This document shows positions 51,525 through 60,219 of a stretch of 64,000 nucleotides of DNA, piece by piece. A model generated the notes under the pieces. That model made no database searches. It saw only the letters and a program-made list of their open reading frames with translations, and was not told the DNA's origin. The DNA comes from Natronococcus amylolyticus DSM 10524 (GTDB taxonomy: Archaea; Halobacteriota; Halobacteria; Halobacteriales; Natrialbaceae): contig NZ_AOIB01000038.1 in assembly GCF_000337675.1 (NCBI RefSeq), positions 1 to 64,000 on the forward strand, written 5' to 3'. The translations under genes and the position numbers were made by a program. Each line of letters begins with the position of its first letter. Within the stretch, counting starts at the first letter, position 1.

Positions 51525-52829
51525 ATGGCGCCGGTGTCGGACGAAGAGATCGCAGGCGAAGCGACCGACGCCGAGGAGTGGACGAACTGGTCGGGGAGCG
51601 TCTCGTTCGAACCCGATCGAATCCTCGAGCCCGAGAGCGAGTCCGAACTCCAGGAGATCGTCCGCCGCTGTGTCGAGGCGGACCGAACCGTCCGCGTCGC
51701 CGGGGCGGGCCACTCCTGGACGCCCGTCGTCGAAACCGAGGACGTCGTCGTCTCCCTGACGAACATGACCGGCGTCGTCGACCACGACCCCGAGGCGAAG
51801 ACGGCGACGCTGTACGCCGGGACGACCCTCGAGGAGGCCGGGACCGAACTCCACGATCGGAACCTCGCGCTGCCGAACCTCGGCGACGTGACGATGCAGA
51901 CCGTCGCGGGAGCGTTCGGTACCGGCACGCACGGGACGGGTCCCGAATTCGAAAACCTCGCGGGCTCGCTCGTCGGCGGACGAATGGTCACCGGAACGGG
52001 CGAGATCCGCGAATTTAGTGCCGAGGACGATCCCGACCTGCTGCGGGCCGCGCGGGTGTCGCTCGGCACGCTCGGTATTTTCACCGAACTGAAGCTGGAT
52101 CTGCAGACGACCTACAAGCTCCAGCGCCGCGAGTACTGTACGAGCTGGCGCGAGTGTCGGGACCACCTTCCCGACCTGATCGAGGAGAACCGCAACTTCG
52201 ACTGCTACTGGTATCCCCGCTCGGACGAGGTGAAACTGCGCCTGCTCAACGCGCCCGGCGGGGGGACCGACCACGAGGATCTCTCGTACGCGACGCTCGT
52301 CGAGGACCAGACCGGCTGGTGGCAGGAGACGATCCCCGAGCACGACGACATCGGCCGCGAGTTCGACGAGATGGAGTACGCCGTCCCGATCGAGGACGGG
52401 TTCGACTGTCTCGAGGAGGTGCGCGAGCGAGTCCGCGAGAACTGGCGGGCCGACGTCGGCTGGCGGCTGCTCGTTCGTACCGTCGCGGCCGACGACGCCA
52501 TGCTCTCGACGGAGTACGACCGCGACGTAATGACCATTTCGTGTATTCAGAACGCCGAACTCGAGCACTGGCCGTACTTCGAGGACATCGAGCCGATATT
52601 CAACGAGTACGACGGCCGCCCCCACTGGGGGAAGAAACACACCCTGCGGGCGCCCGAGCTCGGCGAGCTGTACCCCGAGTGGGAGCGCTTCCAGGAGATC
52701 CGCAGCGAGCTGGATCCCGAGGGCGTGTTCGTGACCGAGTATCTCGAGGAGCTGCTGGGAGCGACGACGACGGACGACGAACGAAGCGACGAGACGCGAA
52801 CGACCGAGCGAGTCGAGGGAGAACCATGA
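51525..52829 (+). CDS. FAD-dependent sugar-1,4-lactone oxidase (GULO/ALO family)
   Basis: 434 aa from ATG 51525; a GTG at 51519 overlaps the previous stop (GTGA) and is the alternative. FAD-binding PP loop VRVAGAGHSWTPVV (about 62-75), NLGDVTMQTVAGAFGTGTHGTG, GTLGIFTELKLDL, and the C-terminal aldonolactone-oxidase signature RPHWGKKHTL followed by YPEWERFQEIRSELDPEGVF. Likely oxidises an aldono-lactone or sugar alcohol. It lies between two ASRT-family genes with overlapping ends. Confidence 0.9.
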   Translation: MAPVSDEEIAGEATDAEEWTNWSGSVSFEPDRILEPESESELQEIVRRCVEADRTVRVAGAGHSWTPVVETEDVVVSLTNMTGVVDHDPEAKTATLYAGTTLEEAGTELHDRNLALPNLGDVTMQTVAGAFGTGTHGTGPEFENLAGSLVGGRMVTGTGEIREFSAEDDPDLLRAARVSLGTLGIFTELKLDLQTTYKLQRREYCTSWRECRDHLPDLIEENRNFDCYWYPRSDEVKLRLLNAPGGGTDHEDLSYATLVEDQTGWWQETIPEHDDIGREFDEMEYAVPIEDGFDCLEEVRERVRENWRADVGWRLLVRTVAADDAMLSTEYDRDVMTISCIQNAELEHWPYFEDIEPIFNEYDGRPHWGKKHTLRAPELGELYPEWERFQEIRSELDPEGVFVTEYLEELLGATTTDDERSDETRTTERVEGEP

Positions 52830-53221
52830 CCGACGAGGACAACAATGCAACCGATCCGATCGGGGAGAGGCGCTGGGAGCTCCCCGGCGGCCACGTGCCA
52901 GTCGACAGCACCGGCTCCGAGCCGGAGATGGTCAGCCACGAGAAGCTGTGTCTGCTCAACGCCGGCGACGAGATGGCGACGCTCGAGGTGACCCTCCACT
53001 ACGCGGACGGCAACGAGGCGGGCCCGTACCCGCTGAGCGTCGCGCCTCGGCGAGTGCGCCACGTCCGGATCAACGACCTGATCGATCCGTACGCGCCGCC
53101 GCTGGGCGAGGACTACGGGATCGTCGTCGAGTCGAACGTCCCGGTCGTCGTCCAGTGGAGCCGCCAGGACACCCGCCAGGCCGAGAACGCGGGCCTCTCG
53201 ACGCTCGCGTACGGAGAGTGA
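52826..53221 (+). CDS. ASRT-family small-molecule-binding protein 2
   Basis: 131 aa, ATG overlapping the oxidase stop by ATGA. Same family as 51154-51522: RRWELPGGHVPVDSTG, SEPEMVSHEKLCLLNAGDEM, LEVTLHYADGNEAGPY, RVRHVRINDLIDPYAP, VPVVVQWSRQDTRQAENAGL. Divergent in sequence from the first copy, so either a heteromer or two ligand-binding specificities are possible. Stop at 53221. Confidence 0.85.
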   Translation: MTDEDNNATDPIGERRWELPGGHVPVDSTGSEPEMVSHEKLCLLNAGDEMATLEVTLHYADGNEAGPYPLSVAPRRVRHVRINDLIDPYAPPLGEDYGIVVESNVPVVVQWSRQDTRQAENAGLSTLAYGE

Positions 53222-53556
53222 CCGAAGCGGGATCGTCGACTCCTGACGACATCGGTTTTCCCACCGTACCACCCCGCCCGAGGCGCTCACCACTCGTGGA
53301 GTAGAACTACGGGTGAACCTCGAGACGAGATGCTGCGGATGTGCGTCTCACGTGATGGTTACCATACTACACGGCTGTCGTGCGTTCGACACAACTCCGT
53401 GGATACGAAACGACGACCACTCCGCAGCGACGGATCGAATCGTCCGTGTAGACGGGACGGTCCTTGTCTTGCCTACTCGCTGGAGTCCGGTCAGCGACTG
53501 CACGAACGTCACTAGTTGCCTACAATGTCTCGCCCATCGTACTACCCATCGCTACA
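53222..53556 (+). other. intergenic region, no gene recognised
   Basis: About 335 bp between the lactone-oxidase operon and the cupin gene. Less GC-rich and without coding signature; TTGCCTACAATG (53516-53527) may be part of the cupin promoter. Confidence 0.4.
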
Positions 53557-53916
53557 ATGGCAAACGAAACAGCAACAGCCAGCAACGCGATACAGGCAGC
53601 GCCACTCGTATCCATCGAGGAGACGTTCGAGAAGGCAGCGGTCGAAGCTGCGGAGCTCGGCGACACGACGTTCTACCGAATCACGGTCGAACCGGGATGG
53701 GTGTGGTCCGACCACTACGGACCCGTGATCGGAGCGGAGATCTGTTCGGAACACCACCATCTGTGCATGCTCTCCGGCGAGATGACGGTCGAGATGGACG
53801 ACGGCACCCGTAAGACGCTTCGAGCGGGCGACGTCTCGGTGATACCGCCGGGACACGACGCGTGGACCGAAGGGGGCGAGCAGGCCGTCTTCCTCGACAT
53901 CGACCAGGGACGGTGA
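53557..53916 (+). CDS. cupin-domain protein
   Basis: 119 aa from ATG 53557 (MANETATASNAIQAAP). Single cupin: motif 1 about DHYGPVIGAEICSEHHHLCMLSGEM, motif 2 LRAGDVSVIPPGHDAWTEGGE. His-rich metal site plausible. Likely a small-molecule-binding or dioxygenase-like protein. Followed at 7 nt by an alpha/beta hydrolase. The longer frame from 53464 has no cupin-like extension. Confidence 0.8.
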   Translation: MANETATASNAIQAAPLVSIEETFEKAAVEAAELGDTTFYRITVEPGWVWSDHYGPVIGAEICSEHHHLCMLSGEMTVEMDDGTRKTLRAGDVSVIPPGHDAWTEGGEQAVFLDIDQGR

Positions 53917-53923
53917 GAGCGCG

Positions 53924-54880
53924 ATGGGAACAGAGAGAGTGACCGCTGAGGAGCCGAACCGTGCCGTCGGTTCGCCGGACGGCACCGAGGTCGCGAGGAG
54001 CGGGTCAGAGGAGTATCGCTTCCGTTCGGCTGGCGAGCAGTGTGCGGCTACGCTGTATCGTCCCGCCGCCGCTACAGCGGGCAACGTACCCTGCGTGGTG
54101 ATGGGAAACGGCTTCAGCCTGACCCGCCGCGACGGACTGCCTCGCTTCGCAGAACGGTTCGCGGACGCCGGTTTCGCGGCGTTGACCGTCGACTTCCGTC
54201 ACCTTGGGGACAGCGACGGCGAGCCTCGCCAACTCGTAGACTATCAGCGCCAGCGCGCCGACCTCACTGCCGCCGTCGTCTTCGCACGCACGCTCGACGG
54301 AATCGACGCCGACCGGATCGCGGTCTGGGGGTTCTCCTTCAGCGGCGGGCACGTCGTCCACGTCGCCGCGCGCGACGAGCGACTGGCGGCGGCGGTCGCG
54401 ATGTTCCCGATGCTCGACGGCCTACGAGCGGCGCTCAAGTACGGCGTCCGAAGAAACGCGCGGTACACCGCCGCGATGGTACGCGCGGTGGTAGGGCGTC
54501 GACCGATTCGAATGCCCGTCACCGGACCGCCTGGCTCGTCGGCGATGTTGAACCAGCCCGAGGCGGCACCCGGTTTCGAGGCCGTGTGCGCTGCGGACTC
54601 GGGCTGGCGCAACGAGTTTCTCGCGAGGCCAAGCCACCCCCTCCCGAAAGTGCGACCGGTGCGCGACGCCCGTCAGGTCCGCTGTGCGTCGTTGTTCTGC
54701 CTCGCTACCGAGGACAGCATGGTACCCCGCAAGTCGATCGAGCGGGCCGCCGACCATGCCCCTCGCGGTGAGCTGCGCAGCTACTCCGTTGGGCACTTCG
54801 GCGGGTTCCTCGAGGGGTTCGAGGACGTGGTCGACGATCAGGTCGAGTTCCTCGACACCCATCTGCGGGAGGAGCACTGA
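53924..54880 (+). CDS. alpha/beta hydrolase (dienelactone hydrolase-like)
   Basis: 318 aa. Fold landmarks: VPCVVMGNGFSLTRRDGL (oxyanion region), ALTVDFRHLGDSDGEPRQLV, nucleophile elbow VWGFSFSGGHV (G-x-S-x-G), acid region CLATEDSMVPRKS and catalytic His in YSVGHFGGFLEGFEDVV. Intracellular hydrolase; substrate unknown. Forms a two-gene unit with the cupin. Confidence 0.85.
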   Translation: MGTERVTAEEPNRAVGSPDGTEVARSGSEEYRFRSAGEQCAATLYRPAAATAGNVPCVVMGNGFSLTRRDGLPRFAERFADAGFAALTVDFRHLGDSDGEPRQLVDYQRQRADLTAAVVFARTLDGIDADRIAVWGFSFSGGHVVHVAARDERLAAAVAMFPMLDGLRAALKYGVRRNARYTAAMVRAVVGRRPIRMPVTGPPGSSAMLNQPEAAPGFEAVCAADSGWRNEFLARPSHPLPKVRPVRDARQVRCASLFCLATEDSMVPRKSIERAADHAPRGELRSYSVGHFGGFLEGFEDVVDDQVEFLDTHLREEH

Positions 54881-54956
54881 TCCGAGAGCAGGGTTCCGCG
54901 AAAATCGACCCTGCGGGGGTCGGTTCGACCCCCGGAGCCGAAAGGCACGACAGCGA

Positions 54957-56390
54957 TCACTCTCGCCGCCGCCGCGACGTCCGCTCTTCGGCCGTTTCGC
55001 TCGCGACGACCTCGTACAGCAGCGCGCGCCCGCCGTCGGCTTTCGGCCGCAGAATCCGTCCGAGCCGCTGAGTGAACTCTCGCTCGCTGCCGCTGCCCGA
55101 GAGGACGACGGCGACGTTCGCGTCGGGGACGTCGACCCCCTCGTCGAGGACGTTCGAGGTTGCGATGCGCGTATAAGTGCCGTTGCGGAAGCGTTCGAGG
55201 ATCTCCCGTCGTTCGGCGGCCCCGGTTTGGTGGGTGATCGTCGGGATCAGGAACCGCTCGCTGACGTCGTACGCGAGGTCGTTGAACGCCGTGAAGACGA
55301 TGATCCGCTCGCCGCGGTGGTCCTCGAGAATCCCCTCGAGGGCGTCGATCTTCGCCTCGCTTCCGTAGGTGATCTCGCGGGCGCGCTGGCGCGCGAGCAG
55401 TGCTTCGCGGGCCTCGGGGTCCGAACCGGATCGCTTGACGAGCTCCTGATAGTCCGAGCCGCTCGAGAACTGGATGTTCGACGTCGCGAGGTAGTCCGCG
55501 AACACCTCCTGGTTGCGGTCGTACTCCTCGCGCTCCTCGGGAGTCAGCGAGACCTCGAAGCGTTTCACGTCGTACGGTGCGAGGTGGTCGCCCGCCAGCT
55601 CGTCGGGCGAGATCCGGTAGACCAGCGGGCCGACGACGTCCTCGATAATCTCGTGGGCGCCGTCGGGTCGCTCGAACGTCGCGGTCAGCCCCAGCCGTGC
55701 GGGTGCGGCGAGCAGTCGGGCGATCTCGCGGTAGCCCTCGCCGCCGAGGTGGTGGACCTCGTCGAAGACCACCAGCCCGAACCGATCGCCCACCGAGTCG
55801 GCCTTGAGGTACGCCGAGTCGTACGTCGAGACGGTGATCGGACCGAGTCGTTGTTCGCCCCCGCCGAAGCGCCCGATCTCGAGATCGAACTCGCGCTCGA
55901 GTTCGCGCTGCCACTGCTCGAGTAAATCGATCGTCGGGACGACGACGAGCGTCGGCGTCGCGAGGCGCTCGATCGCCTTCAGCGCGATGACGGTCTTTCC
56001 GCTGCCGGTGGGAAGCTCGAGGACGCCCGCGGGGGCGCGGTCGACGGGGAGCGTTCCGTCGGGTTCGAGGCCCGCCCAGCGGTCGGTCTCGAGCCAGGCC
56101 GACAGCGCCTCCTGCTGGTACTCGCGGAGTTCGTACGCCGAGCGCAGCTCCGAAAGAGAGCTGCGCTCGAGCACTCGATCCCGAACGTCGATTTCCTCGA
56201 GCGCCGGCGCCGCCCGAAGCGGCGCGTACCGCAGGGCGGGAACGCGTCGACCGCCCGATCTGGGATCCGACTCGAGCTCCGGAACGTGCTCTCGTAGCGC
56301 CGACACGAGTTCCGGAGTCAGTCCCTCGAGGCGGACGGTGCCGTCCTCGTACCGGAGCTCGATGACTCCCTCCTCAGCCGTCGGTGTCAC
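54957..56390 (-). CDS. XPB/Rad25-type DNA repair helicase
   Basis: About 477 aa from GTG 56390 (VTPTAEEGVIELRYEDG); the ATG at 56417 gives 486 aa but lies inside the apparent TATA sequence ATATATG, so a leaderless GTG start is preferred. N-terminal damage-recognition-like region (1-95), Walker A ELPTGSGKTV, motif II VVFDEVHHLGG, LGLTATFERPDG, then helicase C with IIVFTAFNDLAYDV, ATSNVLDEGVDVPDANVAVV and QRLGRILRPK. SF2 3'-5' helicase of nucleotide excision repair; expected partner of the DUF790/Bax1 protein at 47802-49325. Confidence 0.9.
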   Translation of the reverse strand: MTPTAEEGVIELRYEDGTVRLEGLTPELVSALREHVPELESDPRSGGRRVPALRYAPLRAAPALEEIDVRDRVLERSSLSELRSAYELREYQQEALSAWLETDRWAGLEPDGTLPVDRAPAGVLELPTGSGKTVIALKAIERLATPTLVVVPTIDLLEQWQRELEREFDLEIGRFGGGEQRLGPITVSTYDSAYLKADSVGDRFGLVVFDEVHHLGGEGYREIARLLAAPARLGLTATFERPDGAHEIIEDVVGPLVYRISPDELAGDHLAPYDVKRFEVSLTPEEREEYDRNQEVFADYLATSNIQFSSGSDYQELVKRSGSDPEAREALLARQRAREITYGSEAKIDALEGILEDHRGERIIVFTAFNDLAYDVSERFLIPTITHQTGAAERREILERFRNGTYTRIATSNVLDEGVDVPDANVAVVLSGSGSEREFTQRLGRILRPKADGGRALLYEVVASETAEERTSRRRRE

Positions 56391-56415
56391 GCCGAACACT
56401 GCGGTCGGCGGGCAC

Positions 56416-56421
56416 ATATAT
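56416..56421 (-). promoter_or_regulatory. TATA element of the XPB gene
   Basis: ATATAT (minus strand) 26-31 nt upstream of the GTG at 56390. It overlaps the ATG at 56417, which argues against that ATG as the start. Confidence 0.45.
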
Positions 56422-56458
56422 CGTCGGATCGCGCCCCGTCGAGTCCGGATCTCAACCC

Positions 56459-56464
56459 TTTTAC
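56459..56464 (+). promoter_or_regulatory. TATA element of grpE
   Basis: TTTTAC 24-29 nt upstream of the ATG at 56488. Confidence 0.5.
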
Positions 56465-56487
56465 CGCCGCTGGCCGTTGACCCGATC

Positions 56488-57150
56488 ATGAGCGAAGACG
56501 AGGGCACGAACGCGTCAGCCCAGGGTGTCCCGTCCGAGGATCGACCCGACGGCGGCGACGGCGTCGAGACCGACACGGGCGACGAATCGGACGCGGAAAC
56601 GGCCGAGCCGGAGCCGGAGACGGCCGGCGGCGAGACCGAGATCGACGAGGAGACCGTCGAGCAGCTCCGCGCCGAGCTCGAGGAGGCCGAAGCAGAGATC
56701 GAAGACCTCGAGGGCCGGCTCAAGCGCAAGCAGGCCGACTTCCAGAACTACAAGAAGCGGGCGAAAAAGCGCCAGGAGCAGATGAAAGACCGCGCGACCG
56801 AGGATCTGGTCGAGCGACTCGTCGGCGTCCGGGACAACCTCAAGCGCGCACTCGAGGAGGACAGCGACGACGTCGAGAGCCTCCGTGAGGGCGTCGAGAT
56901 GACGATGCGGGAGTTCGACCGCGTCCTCGCCGACGAGGACGTCTCCGAGATCGACCCCGAGCCCGGAACCGAGACCGACCCCCAGCGCCACGAGGTCATG
57001 ATGCAGGTCGACAGCGACCAGCCCGAGGGGACCGTCGCCGACGTCTACACGCCGGGCTACGAGATGGGCGAGAAGGTCATCCAGAACGCCCAGGTGACGG
57101 TCTCGAACGGTGAACTCGAGGACGACGCAAACGAGGACACGGCGGAGTAG
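56488..57150 (+). CDS. grpE: nucleotide exchange factor GrpE
   Basis: 220 aa from ATG 56488 (MSEDEGTNASAQGVPSED). Long acidic N-terminal tail (1-50), coiled coil (TVEQLRAELEEAEAEIEDLE and on), ADFQNYKKRAKKRQEQMKDRATEDLVERL, then the beta-domain with PQRHEVMMQVDSDQPEGTV and VIQNAQVTVSNGE. Exchanges ADP on DnaK. Encoded 900 bp upstream of dnaK, in the same orientation but not directly linked. Confidence 0.95.
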   Translation: MSEDEGTNASAQGVPSEDRPDGGDGVETDTGDESDAETAEPEPETAGGETEIDEETVEQLRAELEEAEAEIEDLEGRLKRKQADFQNYKKRAKKRQEQMKDRATEDLVERLVGVRDNLKRALEEDSDDVESLREGVEMTMREFDRVLADEDVSEIDPEPGTETDPQRHEVMMQVDSDQPEGTVADVYTPGYEMGEKVIQNAQVTVSNGELEDDANEDTAE

Positions 57151-57300
57151 TTCCTCGAGGCGCGAAGTAGCGTACCCGCTCTATCTGCGAAACCGAGTTC
57201 AGCACTACCCCTCGGAATTGCTGTTCGTGGCAGTAGATCGGAGCACGGCTGCGTTATCCGCTCTGCGGACCGATACCGGACGAACTGACCAGAGATTCGC

Positions 57301-57495
57301 TCACGTGTCGCCACCCGTAGTATACGAAGAGGGTGCCACGGAGTAAACGATGAAACCGATAGCCGTGGCCCCAAAGATCATCCAAACCGGTCCGACAGTT
57401 CCGACGGAGACCGAAATGGCTAACAGAGCCAGTGCGACAGCGATTATCGCAGCCCGAATCGCACGCAGGTGTGCACCGAGTAGTGCATCGTCCAT
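57301..57495 (-). CDS. small two-TM membrane protein
   Basis: 64 aa (MDDALLGAHLRAIRAA). Two hydrophobic helices (about 13-34 and 36-52) and a short tail SSYTTGGDT. A clear TATA (CCTATAAAGC, minus 57524-57533) lies 29-38 nt upstream, which supports reality. Function unknown. Confidence 0.6.
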   Translation of the reverse strand: MDDALLGAHLRAIRAAIIAVALALLAISVSVGTVGPVWMIFGATAIGFIVYSVAPSSYTTGGDT

Positions 57496-57523
57496 ATCCC
57501 GTTCCGCTCCCGGATGGTAATAT

Positions 57524-57533
57524 GCTTTATAGG
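57524..57533 (-). promoter_or_regulatory. TATA box of the small membrane protein gene
   Basis: CCTATAAAGC on the minus strand, 29-38 nt upstream of the ATG at 57495. Confidence 0.5.
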
Positions 57534-58017
57534 TTTGCGGACGGCGGATCGGAATCCCGAGTGAGTCGCTCGTACCGTGTACTCGGCACCCTTCGGCGAC
57601 CGGGCACCGGCTCGCGCAGTAACCACGCGGCGTACAGCGAGTCGGATCGTTCGGAGGCGGGCCCGCAACTGGGTCCGGAAACCTCGCCTCACCTACCGGC
57701 GTGGAAACGTGCTAGACGGCACGAACGGCGATGCGAGAACACCGCGGGACGACTTCCCGTGTAGCTCTACGTTGTGGCCAGAGGCATTCAACGCGAGACG
57801 GCGGGCTACGGCACTCGAGGCAATTCACTCGAGCGAAGCGAGAGTGCCGTCACGGTCCCGCGGACCCGTGGATCCCGTCGGCCTCCCCGCTCGGTCCGTC
57901 GCGAGGGCTCGTTCCGTGGAACGAACAGTAGCCGAACGAAAAGTCAATATCCAGCTTGAGAGGTCTCCTCCCACGGTATCTGCTGTAATCCAAAGTGCGC
58001 TCACTCGCTGTGATAAG
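57534..58017. other. intergenic region upstream of dnaK
   Basis: About 480 bp with no supported ORF. It contains an inverted repeat GGCACTC (57811) / GAGTGCC (57841) and a near-palindrome CACGGTCCCGCGGACCCGTG (about 57851-57870). These may be transcript ends or regulatory sites. Confidence 0.4.
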
Positions 58018-58024
58018 CTTTAAA
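58018..58024 (+). promoter_or_regulatory. TATA box of dnaK
   Basis: CTTTAAA 27-33 nt upstream of the ATG at 58051. This supports [12 protein letters not shown] as the true N-terminus over the ATG-less extension from 58030. Confidence 0.6.
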
Positions 58025-58050
58025 CCAAAGTGAGCATTACCCGTCTCGTA

Positions 58051-59988
58051 ATGACGAGCAACAAGATTCTCGGTATCGACCTCGGTACCACGAACAGCGC
58101 GTTCGCGGTCATGGAGGGAGGCGATCCGGAGATCATCGCCAACGGCGAAGGCGAACGGACGACGCCGTCGGTCGTCGCGTTCAACGACGACGAGCGACTC
58201 GTCGGCAAGCCGGCCAAGAACCAGGCCGTCCAGAATCCCGACCGGACGATCCAGTCGATCAAGCGCCACATGGGCGAGGAGGACTACACGGTCGAGGTAG
58301 ACGACGAGGAGTACACGCCCGAGGAGATTTCGGCGATGATTCTCCAGAAGATCAAACACGACGCCGAGGAGTACCTCGGCGACGACGTCGCGAAGGCCGT
58401 CATCACCGTACCGGCGTACTTCAACGACAAGCAGCGCCAAGCGACCAAGGACGCCGGCGAAATCGCCGGCTTCGACGTCGAGCGCATCGTCAACGAGCCG
58501 ACCGCGGCGTCGATGGCCTACGGTCTCGACGACGAGTCCGACCAGACCGTCCTCGTCTACGACCTCGGTGGCGGCACGTTCGACATCTCCATCCTCGATC
58601 TGGGCGGGGGCGTCTACGAGGTCGTCGCGACCAACGGGGACAACGACCTCGGGGGCGACGACTGGGACGAAGCGATCATCGACTACCTCGCCGAGGAGTT
58701 CGAGGCCGAACACGGGATCGACCTCCGCGAGGACCGCCAGGCCCTCCAGCGGCTGAAAGACGCCGCCGAGGAGGCCAAGATCGAGCTCAGTAGTCGAAAG
58801 GAGACGGACATCAACCTGCCGTTCATTACTGCGACCGACGACGGTCCCGTCCACCTCGAGGACTCGCTGACCCGCGCGAAGTTCGAGAGCCTCACCGAGG
58901 ACCTCATCGAGCGCACCGTCGAGCCGACCGAGCAGGCCCTCGAGGACGCCGGCTACGACGAGAGCGACATCGACGAAGTTCTCCTCGTCGGTGGCTCGAC
59001 CCGGATGCCCCAGGTCAGCGAGAAAGTCGAGGAGCTCACCGGCCAGGAGCCCCAGAAGAACGTCAACCCCGACGAGGCCGTCGCGCTGGGCGCGGCGATC
59101 CAGGGCGGCGTGCTCTCGGGCGACGTCGACGACATCGTGTTGCTCGACGTCACCCCGCTGTCGCTGGGGATCGAGGTCAAGGGCGGCCTCTTCGAGCGCC
59201 TGATCGAGAAGAACACGACCATTCCGACCGAGGAGTCGAAAGTGTTCACCACCGCGGCGGACAGCCAGACCTCCGTGCAGGTCCGGGTCTTCCAGGGCGA
59301 GCGCGAGATCGCCGAGGAGAACGAACTGCTCGGCGAGTTCCACCTCACCGGTATCCCGCCGGCCCCGGCCGGAACGCCCCAGATCGAGGTCACCTTCTCG
59401 CTCGACGAGAACGGCATCGTCAACGTCTCCGCCGAGGATCAGGGCTCCGGCGAGAGCGAGGAGATCACCATCGAGGGCGGCGTCGGTCTCTCCGACGACG
59501 AGATCGATGAGATGCAACAGGAGGCCGAGCAACACGCCGAGGAAGACGAGAAGCGCCGCCAGCGCATCGAGGCCCGTAACGAGGCCGAGGCGACGCTCCA
59601 GCGCGCCGAGAAGCTCCTCGACGAGAACGACGACCAGATCGACGACGACGTCCGCGCCGACATCGAGGCGGCGATCGAGGACTTAGAGGAGACCGTCGAC
59701 GACGACGAGGCCGACGCCGAGGACCTCGAGGACGCGACCCAGGAGCTCAGCACCGAACTGCAGGAGATCGGCAAGCAGATGTACCAGCAACAGGCCGGCG
59801 CGGCGGGCGCCGGCGGTGCGGCCGGCGGCGCCGCTGGCGGTGCGGCAGGTGCCGGCCCCGGCGGGATGGGCGACATGGGCGGCGCTGCCGGTCCCGGTGG
59901 CGCAGCCGGCGGTGACGACAGCGAGGAGTACGTCGACGCCGATTTCGAAGATGTCGAAGACGACGGCGATAACGAAGACGAGAACTGA
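58051..59988 (+). CDS. dnaK: molecular chaperone DnaK (Hsp70)
   Basis: 645 aa. N-terminal ATPase: [48 protein letters not shown], phosphate-2 [29 protein letters not shown]; substrate domain [39 protein letters not shown]-terminal helical lid and a Gly/Ala-rich linker before a very acidic tail. As in other haloarchaea the system is bacterial-type. Cytoplasmic, ATP-driven; works with GrpE and DnaJ. Confidence 0.97.
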   Translation: MTSNKILGIDLGTTNSAFAVMEGGDPEIIANGEGERTTPSVVAFNDDERLVGKPAKNQAVQNPDRTIQSIKRHMGEEDYTVEVDDEEYTPEEISAMILQKIKHDAEEYLGDDVAKAVITVPAYFNDKQRQATKDAGEIAGFDVERIVNEPTAASMAYGLDDESDQTVLVYDLGGGTFDISILDLGGGVYEVVATNGDNDLGGDDWDEAIIDYLAEEFEAEHGIDLREDRQALQRLKDAAEEAKIELSSRKETDINLPFITATDDGPVHLEDSLTRAKFESLTEDLIERTVEPTEQALEDAGYDESDIDEVLLVGGSTRMPQVSEKVEELTGQEPQKNVNPDEAVALGAAIQGGVLSGDVDDIVLLDVTPLSLGIEVKGGLFERLIEKNTTIPTEESKVFTTAADSQTSVQVRVFQGEREIAEENELLGEFHLTGIPPAPAGTPQIEVTFSLDENGIVNVSAEDQGSGESEEITIEGGVGLSDDEIDEMQQEAEQHAEEDEKRRQRIEARNEAEATLQRAEKLLDENDDQIDDDVRADIEAAIEDLEETVDDDEADAEDLEDATQELSTELQEIGKQMYQQQAGAAGAGGAAGGAAGGAAGAGPGGMGDMGGAAGPGGAAGGDDSEEYVDADFEDVEDDGDNEDEN

Positions 59989-60219
59989 CAGGACGAGTCA
60001 TCATTCGTCCGGAACCTTCGATTCGCGCTGGTGACGAGGACGAGAACTGAGCGAACAGGTCGTCCGCTTCGACTCGAGTTCGGCGGCGGGCTCGAGCGAG
60101 GAACCGTGCTCGTTCGCCAGTTGGCTCGCGACCGCGAGCGCAGTTCGGGCTTCAGTTTCGCGCCGAGGCACGACCCGGCTCGCGTCGAAGCCGCCGTGTG
60201 ATCAAGCGGACGCTGATTT

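Noticed and set aside
51154-53221. Functional sensory-rhodopsin signalling locus
   Set aside because: ASRT-family proteins are present, but no rhodopsin (seven TM with retinal Lys) or transducer gene is in the window; the lactone oxidase points to metabolism.
57577-58023. 148-codon frame upstream of dnaK
   Set aside because: Arg/Ser-rich translation not typical of acidic haloarchaeal proteins, and it would cover the dnaK promoter.
57850-59535. 561-codon frame antisense to dnaK
   Set aside because: Shadow of the dnaK reading frame caused by its GC-rich third positions.
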